Of a stretch of 64,000 nucleotides of DNA, positions 23,881 through 36,500 are shown one piece after another (position 1 is the first letter of the stretch; the number at the start of each line of letters is the position of its first letter). The notes beneath the pieces are model-generated. The model saw only the letters and a program-made list of their open reading frames with translations, was not told where the DNA came from and did not search any database. The position numbers and the translations under genes were made by a program. This DNA comes from Quillaja saponaria (taxonomy: Eukaryota; Streptophyta; Magnoliopsida; Fabales; Quillajaceae). The stretch lies in the NCBI GenBank assembly GCA_029379385.1, contig CM055607.1, positions 8,680,001 through 8,744,000 of the forward strand, given 5' to 3'.

Positions 23881-25619
23881 GCACATACATACATATGTAA
23901 TAATAAAGTACTGTATTATGACAGCAGAAAAGGAATGAAAATGACAAAAATGAAGATAGGCGTTAAACTGGGGTTAGGCTTAGTCAATGGTGGCCTTACA
24001 ATTCTCTGCAATGTCTTAGTTTCTTGTAGGCTTATCTAGTAGATCAATATCAGGCCCTTTTTCAAATAATGGGCTGGCAAAACTGCTCTCCATGAAACAA
24101 CAACCTGACTTTGTTGGGCCAGTGTTGCTTTATCACTACTGTACACCATGGCATGCAATCTGTGATAATAATTAATTAAAAGTCTCTGATTTTGCATCTA
24201 ATTTATTTTAGAGCTCTTTATTTATTTATTTTATTAAAAGAATATTTTCTCAGAATCTTGAACCTTTGAGAAAAGTATAAGTAAAAATACACATATAAAT
24301 AAAAGTGGGGAAAGAAAATAGTATTTAGTTTCCATCAAATTTATCTTCAATCTTTTAATTTGTCGAATAGAAGGTATTTGATTCAATGGGTGACTTGAAC
24401 AGTTTGTTGGCCCATGGATACCACATATGGACTTTTCCTACAATTTGGGGGTTCTTTTTTTGGGTAGAGCGCGAGAATATTAACATTTAAACATGTGCAC
24501 ACACTAGTTTAAGAGACTTCAGATTTAAACAAATGAATTAGATGACTTTTGACAGAAAAATACAAAAAACATCATATATCTATTCAGCACAAATAAAAAT
24601 ATAAAATTATAAATTACCATAACAATACATTTAAAAAATTATATATTTTGATTTTCGGGTAACCACGAGTACTCCTATATCTCACTACTCGTAGCCGAAC
24701 CGAAAATAACGAGTATTAAATTTACCTACCCGAACCGAACTAAATGCATAAAACACCCGAATTTAATCGAACCGAATTACCAGTTCGTTTCGAGTATTCG
24801 ATTTTCTTGAGTTTCTTGCACAGCCTTACTGCCTATACCATCTGAATCAAGGATGTTTGGAATCCAGCCACCTTAGAAAGGTGTATTAATTTTCAAATTA
24901 ATTTTAGTGAATATTGATACATTTTGGTAACAGAATACCAGAACGAAACTACTCATATTTTTTCAATTCGGGTAATTTCAGGTTATGCCTATTTTCAGTT
25001 CGGTTAGGTTTTTAAATTTTATTATCTAAAAAATTCGATTCGATTCAAAAATTTATCATTACCCGAACCGAACTGACCTGTACACATCCTAGTAAGCATT
25101 ACAATTTTTGTCATAAATTCATTGTCAATTTATTTAATTGATATTAAATAAAATAATTATTATTTAAATTGACAAAAAATAATTAATTAAATTATGGATT
25201 GACTAAAGTGTTGATTTGTTCAAAAATAAATTAACAAACAAAACATTAATCATCCAATTACACAATCAAGTGTTGATTGTGGATAATTATTAGAAATTGA
25301 TTGTTGAAGGTAGGCAAAATCATAATTGATTTGATATCATTATTTTACATCAACGTGACAGTGATGATGGTGGACCACAAATTTATAATTAAGAACATGA
25401 GTGTGACAGTTCTTAATATAATCAGAATGGATAGATAAACTGTATATTAAATTTTTTGTATTGTTTTGACATTTTCTGTGTGATAATGTTGTGCAAACAT
25501 CAATTGTTTTAAAGCAAAATTTAAAACCATCTCCAATATCTTTGAATACTCTGAAATACTAAAAATAAAAAAAATTAAACAAAATCTAAAAAACAAAAAG
25601 AAGTTTTTTTCGTCAACCA
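23881..25619. other. Transposon-scarred intergenic region
   Basis: No gene. Bases about 24325-24540 repeat sequence also found at 26585-26790 and, inverted, at 43250-43470 (landmark GTATTTGATTCAATGGGTGACTT). They include GTGCACACACTAGTTTAAGAGACTTCAGATTTAAAC, equivalent to the site where the 38758-43192 transposon inserted in the other copy, here without it. Bases 24650-25092 hold CGGGTA/ACCGAACCGAAC-rich sequence ending TACACATCCTAG, which looks like the remains of a hAT-type element end. Confidence 0.5.
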
Positions 25620-25993
25620 AAATATAGAAATAGGTAACTCAGTGGTGCTTTCCCAGATTTTAAATTCGACCAGTAAGTTGTTCCACGACAAAATATTCAT
25701 AGTAAACTGCTCTTTCCCCCCTCCTTCTTCATACAAAAGTCTTAAAATTCTAATTCTATCACTTTCCTTTGAACATTATGCAGCTAAAGTCATTTGCAGA
25801 ACTTCTCAACAACTCTCAGCCCCCTTTGGCCTCTGCTTCAATATTTATCTTTCTCTCTCCAATTAATAGCACTAGTATTACCTTCAAAAAATGAAAAAGA
25901 CCCTTCTCTTCCTTTCATCCATAATCACCATCTTCTTCTTTTTGTTAACAACTCTAACAAAATCCCACGGAGAAGACAATGAAATCTACAACT
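25620..25993 (+). pseudogene. Truncated 5' end of an LRK10-like receptor kinase gene
   Basis: Homologous to the 5' flank and first codons of the minus-strand gene at 37601 (reverse complement of about 37500-37870). An ATG at 25891 starts a signal peptide (MKKTLLFLSSIITIFFFLL), followed by SHGEDNEIYN. At 25993-25994 the match stops exactly and sequence homologous to the far right arm (reverse complement from 44056) begins, giving a stop within a few codons. The gene was therefore cut by the rearrangement that made the inverted duplication. Confidence 0.8.
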
Positions 25994-27599
25994 TTTGGAT
26001 TGGCAATGGCTGAATGGCATGTCAATTCTCAATACTCAAGGAGGAAGAAGGAATTGAGATTCAAATGACATAGTCCACGAGGTTGTTATCAAGTGAGATT
26101 GCATTGATCATCACTCCCCCTACTTGTTAGAAATTTATTTTATAAAATTTGAAAACTTGTCCCATGTTCTATTTTCTTCAAAAAAAACCTACTTTTGTAA
26201 ATTGATTATATTAATTCTAAAGTAGTCAAATTTTATTCACATTTTATAATATATAAAACAATGCTTGTTTAACAACCGAGCTGAAATTTTAGTAACTATA
26301 TTTTTTTTTTCCCTTGTGTATATAAGTGGGACATTGATTTTGATGGTTTGCATTAATGTTGTGAAAGTTATAAAAATATATGGGCCTTTAGATTGGTTGG
26401 ATGGATTAAATATTTGATGCTAAAGCTATGACAATATAGTGACATCAAGCATATTCTAAAAGCATTTTAAGAAAATATTCCATGAATTAATATCACAAAA
26501 GAAGTAGTCATTCAGAACCACTTCTATCTAGTTGTTACATAACTCAATGCAAAAGCTCAACAAGGTGGCTGTTTGAGAGAGGAGAAAAGAAAATAGTGTT
26601 TAGTTTCCATCAAATTTATCTTCAGTTTTTTAATTTGTCAAATGGAAGGTATTTGATTCAATGGGTGACTTAAAGAAATATTTGGGGGTTAAGTTAATTA
26701 ACATTATCATAGCTGTAATGGGTTGAACAGTCCAACCCATTTGGAACAGTTTGTTGGCCCATGGATACCACATCGTCATATGTTCTCCCTAGAATTAGAT
26801 GAGTTTTGACATGGTTAGCTAGGAATGTACATTTAACACTCAATCAAGATGATGTATGAAAAGTGAAGTTTAATACACCTTTCTAAGGTGGTAGGATTTC
26901 AAACATTTGATTTTTAACTTTTTCCTTTCTTGATTTTGACACCTAATAATTTGAAGAAGAAAAAATTCAATTTTTAAGATTGATTTACAGGCCTGAACCG
27001 GGCTCAGACAGCCATGGGCAGGCCTGTTAAATTTGGACCTCTAAATGGTCAAACAGGTAAGGCAATCCTACTCCTAGGAAACAATCCTCGCACATTTGGA
27101 CCAAATAAAAAAGCAACCAGGACCTTATGGGTATGCTCTGAAACTTTCCTCGGAAAATCTTGGAAACGTATCTGAAACCAAACAGCCTTATATTTTCCGA
27201 CTAATTTTCTTCATAGTAAGATAAACAAATCGAATATTATTATGTTTGATCATTTCAAGCTGCACAAATATCATTTCTCTACCAGTTTACAAACATGCAT
27301 GATAAAATTTAAAATTAACACACTGGCTCAGAGAAGGATATGAAAAAACAAAAAATGAAGATGATTTCATCATTTACAACATCAACATGACAGTACAGTG
27401 AGGATGGTGTCATGGTGTACGACAAATTTCGAAGCAGATGGGTGTGACAATTCTTAATGTAATCACATTGGACAGTTAACTATATATTAATTTGTATTGC
27501 TTCGACATTTTCTGTATAATATTGTTGTTCAAACATCAATTTTTCTAATAAACAAAATTTACACGAGACAAACAAAAATAAATTTATTGGGTCAACCGA

Positions 27600-27820
27600 A
27601 ATATAAAAAGGGAAACTCAGTGGTACTTTCCCAGATTTTGAATTCAACCAAAGTTGTTCAGTTGTTCATAGCCAACTGCTCTCTTCCTCTCTCCTTCCTT
27701 CATACAAAAATTTTCCAATTCTAATTCTATCACTTTCCTTTGAACATTATGCAGCTAAAGTCATTTGCAGAACTTCTCAACAACTCAGAGCCCCCTTTGG
27801 CCTCTGCTTCCATATTTATC
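27600..27820 (+). pseudogene. Promoter/leader remnant of the left-arm receptor kinase
   Basis: Bases 27600-27820 match the upstream flank and leader of the minus-strand gene at 37640-37870 (landmark CTTTGAACATTATGCAGCTAAAGTC). The match ends just before the start codon, at a deletion that removes the signal peptide and extracellular exon. The promoter may still fire into the downstream kinase exons. Confidence 0.7.
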
Positions 27821-27847
27821 AATATTAGGGTCATTTTGATAGAAATG

Positions 27848-29239
27848 AGAGTTTTGGACAGAAGGGTCTAAATCTTACAATTTTTATATAAAATAGTAAT
27901 TTTTTTACTTCAATAGCTAAAATAGAGTGAAGTCTGAAACCGTATTTTCAAAAATTGATTTATGGGTCTGACTCATCATGCAATGTCACCCCACGAACCT
28001 CACAACATACACCTCACGGGCTACGTGATAGAAATAAAATGGATATGAAACCGATTTTTGAAAAGCTGGTTTCATCCAATTTTTGTCTCCCAGCGGGGGA
28101 CAATTTTTGGAAGGTGTCCGGACTTTCGGAAGCCTCCGATATATTTTACCACCGATGTTCCCCCTGAGTGCCTATTAGATCAGAGTTTAAGGGGTACAAG
28201 TTGGAGACTGTGGATGTTGTGGTGAAGAAGAGGGGAAGAAGGTGAACGAGAAAAAGTCGTTCTTGATTGTTCCCCCGCCTTTTTTTATTTTTTTATGAAT
28301 TTTGAAAATACCATTGATACCCTCTTGATGTACAGTACTTTGATTAGTAGTATTTTTTATGCAATTAAGAGTGGCTGTAACTTAATCTCCGTTACATTCC
28401 CTGCATTTTTTCTGTTTGTCTTTTCCCTTATTTAATTCATTGGTAACAAGTATATTATTGGGTTGTATCTAATTCGTTTTCATTATTTATTGCCTGAATT
28501 CTAATATCTAAAATAGTATATTTAATTTTTCTTAAGAATATAATTTAATAAATATTTTTAAGGGCATAGTTAAAAAATTCAACTTTTAAATTTTTTAGGA
28601 ACTCTTTCTTTTCCATTGTTATAATTTAAGGAAAAGAGATAAGTTTTATTAAAGAGTGTTTAGAAATAATTATTAAGATAATATATATTTTATAATATTT
28701 ATTTTTTATATTAATTGAGAAGGATTTCATTATCCTGTAATTAATAAATATTATTTTAAAGTATTATATTTATTGAAGTATAAAAATAGTCTGTTTGAAT
28801 TTTTTTTTAAAAATTAAGAAGTGACACTTGCTAGAATAATATTAACAAGATTATATGCAAATATTATATGTTTAGGGGCATAAATGACAATCTCTTGAAT
28901 TCTTGAATTACAAATTAATAATTAATTGAAGGGTATTGATTTATTGAAGACTGTGTAGTGCGGCGCCAACCTCTCTGAGTTTTGACTGCTGCTGCCTTTT
29001 TTGCGTTCTCTCGACTTGTTGGTCCTCCGTGGAGTGACAAAATTTAAATGAAATTGATTTTTAAAAAGTCGATTTGAGGTGTGAAATGTGTGCCGTAATA
29101 TTTGTGAGGTGACATGACATTCGGATCTAAAAATTAATTTTGAAATACAATGTTAGAATTTACCTTATGTTAATTATTAAAATAAAAAATTATTATTTAT
29201 ATAAAAATTGTGAGATTTAAAACCTTGTCCAAAAACTGG
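27848..29239. mobile_element. Mutator-like non-autonomous transposon, 1392 bp
   Basis: Flanked by a perfect 9-bp duplication ATAGAAATG (27839-27847 and 29240-29248). The other arm has the empty site (reverse complement of about 35967-35995: ATTAGGGTCATATAGAAATGGGGG). The ends are inverted repeats at least 45 bp long: AGAGTTTTGGACAG at the left and CCAGTTTTTGGACA read from the right, both running into ACAATTTTTATATAAA, with weaker pairing for about 150 bp. A 9-bp target duplication with long terminal inverted repeats is typical of Mutator-like elements. No transposase frame was seen inside. Confidence 0.85.
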
Positions 29240-30275
29240 ATAGAAATGGGGGGACACCCAGTACCTCAGGCTGCTACTTATCCAGCCGTTATGCTCTTAC
29301 AAAATTGAAGTTGAGACACTAGGCATTGATTGCATCGGTTTAGTAATTGGAAATTTGGTAATACTTTTATCTCTGATTATAGATGGGGACAAGCCGCTTT
29401 CATTGAATGGTCAGCACCTCCTTTTAATATTCTTGTTGACTAAAGCTGTCATGGACCATTAGAAAGATAGTTGTGTGCAACTGTGCATATCTATGGGTCC
29501 CATGTCTTAACTTCTACCATTGTACCTGTCAATAGTCCAGCAGAGAAGTAACCTGGAGTATTCCCTTGGTTCCCAGTTTTTTATTTTGACGAGAAAATAT
29601 TACTCTTAGAATGTGTTTTCATATAGTTTTTGTTCTTAAGAGTCATACACCTATAGGCTATGAAAATAATGGCTGCTTACTATTTATGATGGGATTCTAA
29701 TGTTGCAGAGGAATAAGTTACTCAAGAGGATGAATTACCTATGAGTTTACTCACAAATCATTACTCACAACTTGTTTATCGGTGTGTCTCTTTCCATAAA
29801 TTTTGAATCGTTTTCCCACGAACTTGGTTTCTGAAAAAGATGTCATTTTTCTTGCTCACGTGAGCCTGATTTTTATTGACCCAAAACGTTAGCCACGAAA
29901 AGACATGATTTTCAAATTTGATTACCATTAGGCACTAGGCAGAGGTGGTAAGGACTAAGAACATGAACCAATGAAGCATTGAGAGAATTTCAATTATGTT
30001 ATGCCATAGATTGTAAATGGTAGCAGAATACTTAGTACTACTGTTGTTTGTTTTTTCCCTTTCAACATTCTTGGTTCTCACTATCCCCATTACCTTCACT
30101 AGTTTGTACACCTAGCTCATAGTATCTGCTTACTTTCTAAGTATAGCCCTTGTTTGAAGAGTCTGATTGATTCACTTGTGTGTTGAAATTTGAAAATTGT
30201 CCTTCGATCTGCAGAAATTGCTTTTGTCTTATTAATTTTCTAACTCATTATTACTTTTATTTGTTACTATTGCAG

Positions 30276-31526
30276 AGAAGAGTTGGAACACAAAGGTCAT
30301 TGTAGGTAATACACCTCCTTTTGCGTATTTTTATTTTTTGAAGTACATAATTTTTTTTTGTTGCTATTTGTTTTTTCTCATATCCTAGTTATGAGTTTTA
30401 GAACGCTGCAATATTTCTCTACCATCTGAACCTCCTTTTCTTGCTGACAGGTTTGTTTAGTACAGGAGTTGGAGTATTGCTGACATGTATGATTATTTGC
30501 TGTTTTCGACATAAAAAGAAGTTTCGGAAGGTAACAAAGAATGAAAAAGATATTGAGGCCTTCATAATAAATCATGGACCTCTAAATGTGAAAAGATACA
30601 AATTCATGGATGTCAAGAAAATGACCGACTCTTTCAAAGTTAAACTGGGAGAAGGTGGTTATGGTGGTGTATACAAAGGAAAGCTGTTCAATGGTTGCCC
30701 TGTTGCTGTGAAGTTCCTCAACTCATCCAAAGGGAATGGTGAAGAATTTACTAATGAGGTTGCCAGCATTAGCAGAACATCACATGTCAATATTGTCACC
30801 CTTCTCGGATTTTGTTTTGAAGGAGGCAAGAAAGCTCTGATCTATGAATTTATGCCCAATGGATCACTAGAGAAGTTCATATACAATAAGCCATCAAATC
30901 CTACCTTGAGTTGGGAACATTTACACCATATTGCAATAGGGATAGCTCGGGGGTTGGAGTATCTGCACAGGGGTTGCAACACCCGGATTTTGCATTTTGA
31001 CATAAAACCACACAATATCCTTTTGGATGAAAATTATAGGCCTAAGATCTCTGATTTTGGGCTTGCAAAGCTCTGCACAAGAAAAGACAGTATCATTTCA
31101 ATGCAGGATGCTAGAGGAACTATTGGATATGTGGCTCCAGAAGTGTGGAATAGAAACTTCGGAGGAGTTTCACATAAGTCTGATGTCTATAGCTATGGAA
31201 TGATGATATTAGAGGTGGTTGGAGGGAGAAAAAATATTAATGTTGATGTGAGTCATACAAGTGAGATATACTTTCCACATTGGGTCTATAAACATCTTGA
31301 TCAGGGCAGCAATTTAGGGCTGCATGGTGTTGTGAGCACATTAGACAATGAAATTGCAAGGAAGATGATTTTAGTGGGACTGTGGTGCATACAAACTTTT
31401 CCTTCGGATAGGCCTGCTATAAGTAGAGTGATTGAGATGTTGGAAGGAAATATGGAATCCTTGCAATTGCCCCCAAGGCCTACATTATCTTCTGAAAGAT
31501 CAACAGCAGAATCTGCTGCAACATAA
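30276..31526 (+). CDS. LRK10L-type (non-RD) receptor kinase lacking its extracellular domain
   Basis: Two exons can be read: 30276-30305 (a 30-nt linker, KSWNTKVIV) and 30451-31526, joined in phase (G|GT). The large exon gives part of a membrane helix (GVGVLLTCMIICCF), a basic stop-transfer (RHKKKFRKV) and a full kinase domain: LGEGGYGGVYKG, VAVKFL, LHFDIKPHNILLD (HFD, so a non-RD kinase), SDFGLAKL, GTIGYVAPE, KSDVYSYGMM. The first in-frame ATG of the exon is at 30489 (MIICCF). The usual upstream exon with signal peptide and wall-associated-kinase-type domain is missing from the left arm (deleted at 27820). The kinase itself is intact and ends normally, so the gene is either 5'-truncated or makes a receptor-less kinase. 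LRK10-like kinases act in defence and abscisic-acid signalling; its role here is unknown. Confidence 0.8.
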
Positions 31527-32697
31527 AAATTGTAATATAATTTTGTTACTTTGTAGAACTACATTGAATGTATGTAATATTTCTTCTTTTTCCGCTTCAA
31601 GTTCTTTTGAGTGATTTGATGTTATTGGTCAATTTGAAAAGCAATTAGAATGGAGTTTCTCCCAAACTCGAAAAAAAGGAGAGTTTTGTGGAAATTGTCT
31701 GTATACATTAGTAATTTAGTAACTGATGCAGTTTGTTCTGCAGTACTTATCTGGTTATTTTGCATATTATTTTATTTTTTCTTGTTTGCTCAAGTTACTT
31801 GGATCAGTTATGGTTGGCTAGCCTGAATAAATTGACTATTTAGCCTGAATTAGTTTATCAAAAGCCAAAAAGAAAACCTGTGTTTTATCAACCATTATTG
31901 TTCTCATTCCTCCAAATTAATGACGTCATCTGTTTAGAATTAACTAGTAAGTTAAAAAAATAAAATGGCAAAATGATGTTCATCATTCTTAAAATATAAT
32001 ATATTTGTTAATTTTATCCTAAAAATATTTTTTTAATCAATTTCGTCTCTAAACTTCCTAAAAATGATTGCAATTTCTTTTCCTAACCCAACAAAATTAA
32101 CATTTAGAGAGCAAATGCTGAAAGATCAACAGCAGAATGGAGTTTTGTTACTTTGTAGAACTACATTGAATGTATGTAATATTTCTTCTTTTTCCGCTTC
32201 AAGTTCTTTTGAGTGATTTGATGTTATTGGTCAATTTGAAAAGCAATTAGAATGGAGTTTCTCCCAAACTCAGAAAAAAGGAGAGTTTTGTGGAAATTGT
32301 CTGACTACATTTCTACTAGTAATTTTAGTAACTGATGCAGTTTGTTCTGCAGTACTTATCTGGTTATTTTGCATCTTGTTTGATTTTTTCATGTTTTCTC
32401 AAGTTACTTGGATGAGTTATGGATGACTAGCCTGAATAAATTGACTATTTAGCCTGATTTAGTTTATCAAAAGCCAAAAAGAAAACCTGTGTTTTATTAA
32501 ACGTTATTGTTCTCAGTCCTCTAAATTAATGACGTCATCTGTTTAGAATTAACATTAGTAAGTAAAAATCGTTCTTAAAATATAATATATTTGTTAATTT
32601 TATCCTAAAAACATTTTTTTAATCAATTTCGTCTCTAAACTTCCTAAAAATGATTGCAATTTCTTTTCCTAACCCAACAAAATTAACATTTAGAGAG
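31494..32697. repeat. Direct tandem duplication of the kinase 3' end and 3' UTR
   Basis: Bases 31494-32115 (from TGAAAGATCAACAGCAGAAT, inside the last codons) are repeated at 32119-32697 with small differences. Shared landmarks include GAACTACATTGAATGTATG, TAACTGATGCAGTTTGTTC and AAAATTAACATTTAGAGAG. The unit is about 0.6 kb. Confidence 0.88.
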
Positions 32698-33568
32698 AAA
32701 AAGCTAATGTGGTTTAAAATATTTTATTAATTGTAACTTGTATGTTGAGTTAGCATAAACAAAATACTTGTATCTAAATTACCCTTTTTTGATCAATTTA
32801 TTTTTAAGAGTATATTTTTTTTTTTTTGGTTTCATCATAAAAGTATCAATTTTTTTATCAATTTTGTCCTAAATTTATTTTGCATGTGAGGAGTGAGAAA
32901 GATAATTTTTTGCACATGTGACTAAAATATTATATTTTAAGTCACGTCATTAATTCCCATCTAAAATGTTATCAATGTTAAATTTTGAGACGACTTTACT
33001 AATGTCCTAAAAATTATGAAATGAAATTAACTGAAAAAAATATGTAATACACTAAGAATAATAGATGTCATTTTGCCCTAAAAAAATCAAACACATTACT
33101 TCCAAGTCTTCATTAGAGCAAAAGTAGCATAGCAAGTTACTTGTTTATTAAAACGTAATTCCCATGGACAAAAGTTCACAACTTTTAAAGGAAAAAAAGA
33201 AATGCTCTAGATTCTGTTTAAACCATCTAATTCAAATATAGTTTTTTGAAGAAAGTACAGAACATTTGTTTCTGAGAAATTTATATTAGTAAGCCTTCCT
33301 AATATACATTCAAAGCAAAAGAAATAAAGAATGAGGGAATAACAACCCACCTGGAAAATGTAGTTAGTAGAAAGGAATAAATAATCAAAAAAATTGAATT
33401 GCTAAAAATTTTGAACCTCCCTAACCAAGGAAGATCTCATATTATATGTACATCTCAAATTTTGATTTCAGTTGGTGAAAAGAAATTGGTAGTCGCCCAG
33501 TAGAAATTGATAATGTTTATTGCTATGTTTGCTCCATAGTTGGACAATTTAATGAAGTAAAGGACATA
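32698..33568. other. Intergenic space between the two convergent kinases
   Basis: AT-rich, with no gene or transposon ends recognised. It holds the 3' UTRs and terminators of the kinases on both sides. Confidence 0.5.
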
Positions 33569-36500
33569 TTAACCACTAGCAATTGATGTTGTAGATGTGC
33601 TTCTTATATTTGAAATTACAGAATCAGGTGAATGTGGAGGCAATTCACTCTTCAGCAACGCAACATCATCTTTTGAGATATCCATAACAACTTGCTTGCC
33701 TTCATTACTGCCGTTACTTTGTATATCCATCAGCATTTCCAGCACTTCTACCATAGACGGTCTCACATCTTTCGAACTCTGCAAACACTGAAAAGCCAAT
33801 TCTGCTACAGCATTTATCATATTTCTTACCTTGTAGTCTGATTCGAACCCGAGGAATGGGTCCACAAGCTCGATCAATGCACGGTTCTGAATCTTGTTAA
33901 TGGCCATGTTAGACAAATTAATTTCGTGCCGATGTCTTGTGATATCAACAGCAGGCATGGATGATATGAGCTCAATCAGAACTACTCCAAAACTATAGAC
34001 ATCACTCTTGTCAGTAAGCTGATAGCACTCATGATACTCTGGATCAACATAACCCGGAGTCCCTTGTGGAGCAGTTGATATGTGCGTGACATGATTTGGG
34101 AAGAGACGTGAAAGTCCAAAATCTGCTACTTTGACAGTGAAGTTGTTGTCAAGCAGAATATTGTTGGTTTTCACATCACGGTGAATGATATCAGAAGCAT
34201 GGAGATATGCCAATGCGCTTGCAGTCTCTATGGCAATACTCATTCTAATAGACCAGGGGAGTGAGCCAGGTTTCGTTCTTTCACCATGAAGATGATCAGC
34301 CACTGTTCCATTGGAAATGTACTCATATACTAGCAGAAGTTCACGGCAGTGGCGAGAAGTGCAACCATAAAGTGATACAAGATTATGGTGGCGTAAGAGA
34401 CTTAAGATCTCAACTTCATTAATGAACTGCTCAACTCTCTTGTAATTGTTCTCATACAATCGCTTGACTGCAACAGCACGCCCATCATGAAGTTTGCCTA
34501 GCAAGAAATATCAAAATGCAAGAATCTTAATCAGTGTTTGTTAAAAATACACAGGACACAGAACCTAGGATATGTGCTCTTACCATAATATACTGTTCCA
34601 AAACCACCATCTCCAAGTTCTCTAGCCGGGTCAAAATTGTCTGTGGCCTCTTCAAGCTCATTATAGGTAAACAGGTGGACTTTGAAGCAGTTACTGCCTT
34701 TCTCAGGATCGTGTGAAGAATTAGGAGTAGAAGACATATTTTGTGAGTATATGTACGATGCAGCATATCGTTTTTTGTAACGTCGCAGATAGATAACAAA
34801 GATTACGCTCATTATAATTACACTGACGAAAGCAGCACAAACACCTAGATAAACGGAAGCACTATTAATAAGTTTCAATTAAAAGATTAGGACCTGTTAA
34901 TCTGACAGGGAAATAATTAAGTACTTCAAAAAATAAAAATACGCAAAAGGAGGTGTATTACCTACAATGACCTTTGTTCTCCAACTCTTCTCTGCAATAG
35001 TAACAATTAAAAGAATAATGAGTTAGAAAATTAATAAGACAAAAGCAATTTCTGCAGATCAAAGGACACTTTTCAAATTTCAACACAAGTGAATCAATCA
35101 GATTCTTCAAAGAAGGGCTATACTTAGAAAGCAAGCAGATACTATGAGCTAGGTGTACAAACTAGTGAAGGTAATAGGGATAGGGAGAACCAAGAATGTT
35201 GAAAGGGAAAAAAACAAACAACCGTAGTACATAAGAAATTCTCTCGATGCTTCATTGGTTCAAGTTCTTAGTTTACTACCTCTGCCTAGTGCCTAATGAT
35301 AATCAAATTTGAAAACCATGTCTTTCCATGGCTAATGTTTTGGGCCAGTAAAATTCAGGCTCACATGAGCAAGAAAAATGACTTTTTTCGAATGACCTAA
35401 GTTCGTGAGAAAATGGTCTAATGTATGTGGAAAAAGGCATACCATTAACAATTTGTAGGTAATGATTTGTGAGTATTTACTCATAGGTAATTCATCCTCT
35501 TGAGTAACTTATTCCTCTGCAACATTAGAATCCCATCATAAATAGTAAGCAGCCATTATTTTCATAGCCTATAGGTGTATGACTCCAAGAACAAAAACTA
35601 AATGAAGACACATTCTAAAAGTAATATTTTCTCGTCAAAATAAAAAACTAGGGACCAAGGGGCATATTCCAGGTTACTTCTCTGCTAGACCATTGACAGG
35701 TTCAATGGTAGACGTCAAGACATGGGACCTATAGATATGCACACAACTATCTTTCTAATGGTCCATGACAGCTCATTAGTCAACAAGAATATTAAAAGGA
35801 GGTGCTGACCATTCAATGAAAACGGCTTGCTCCATCTATAATCAGAGATAAAGTATCACCAATTTTCCAATTACTAAAACCGATGCAATCAATGCTTAGT
35901 GTCTCAACTTCAAATTTGCAAGAGCATAATGGCTGGATAAGTAGCAGCCTGAGGTACTGGGTGTCCCCCATTTCTATATGACCCTAATATTATTTTAAGA
36001 ACCATCTCAATCAGCAAGGCGCTTTATTGAGGATTTGGATCCTCTCATATTGCACCGAGAGAAATACACAAATCCCCTCTCACAGTGCATTGGATTTAAA
36101 ATAAAAAATCAAAAGATCAAAATTTTTAAAATAAATTCAAATTTTGAAATAAAATTACTTTAGTATGTTAAAATTATGTTTCAACTAGAAATGAGAGGAT
36201 CTGAATCCTTATATTGAAGACTATCTCAATCGAAATGAGTTACACATTTCACATCAAAACAAATTCACTCGAAAATTCAAGTTACTAGACAAAACTCTAT
36301 AAATGAATGTCAATCTACTACCATACTAATCAAATCAAACATTTTGTGCACAAATTCATTCAAACCCATTACTAGCTAGAATTTACCAATAATGAAAATT
36401 ACTTCAAGCTAAACACTCGTGAAACAAATTTTTCTTGATAGGGACTTTGGTCTGATTAATGCATAATAACTGTGTTAACTTGTTTAGAATTGGGTTAAAA

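Larger units (their letters stand above)
25994..30345. repeat. Left arm of an 18-kb inverted duplication
   Basis: Matches the reverse complement of 34920-44056 in consecutive blocks: 25994-26830 with about 43215-44056; 26830-27820 with about 37645-38750; 27821-27847 plus 29240-30345 with about 34920-35997. Three differences explain the length gap: a 4435-bp hAT only in the right arm, a 1392-bp insertion only in this arm, and a deletion here at 27820/27821 of about 1.65 kb that contains the extracellular exon. Matching is roughly 90 percent or better by eye. Confidence 0.88.

Noticed and set aside
24650..25092. Possible complete second hAT element with CGGGTA/CCGAAC repeats
   Set aside because: A right-end-like TACACATCCTAG is visible, but no left end or target duplication could be found; left as a remnant only.
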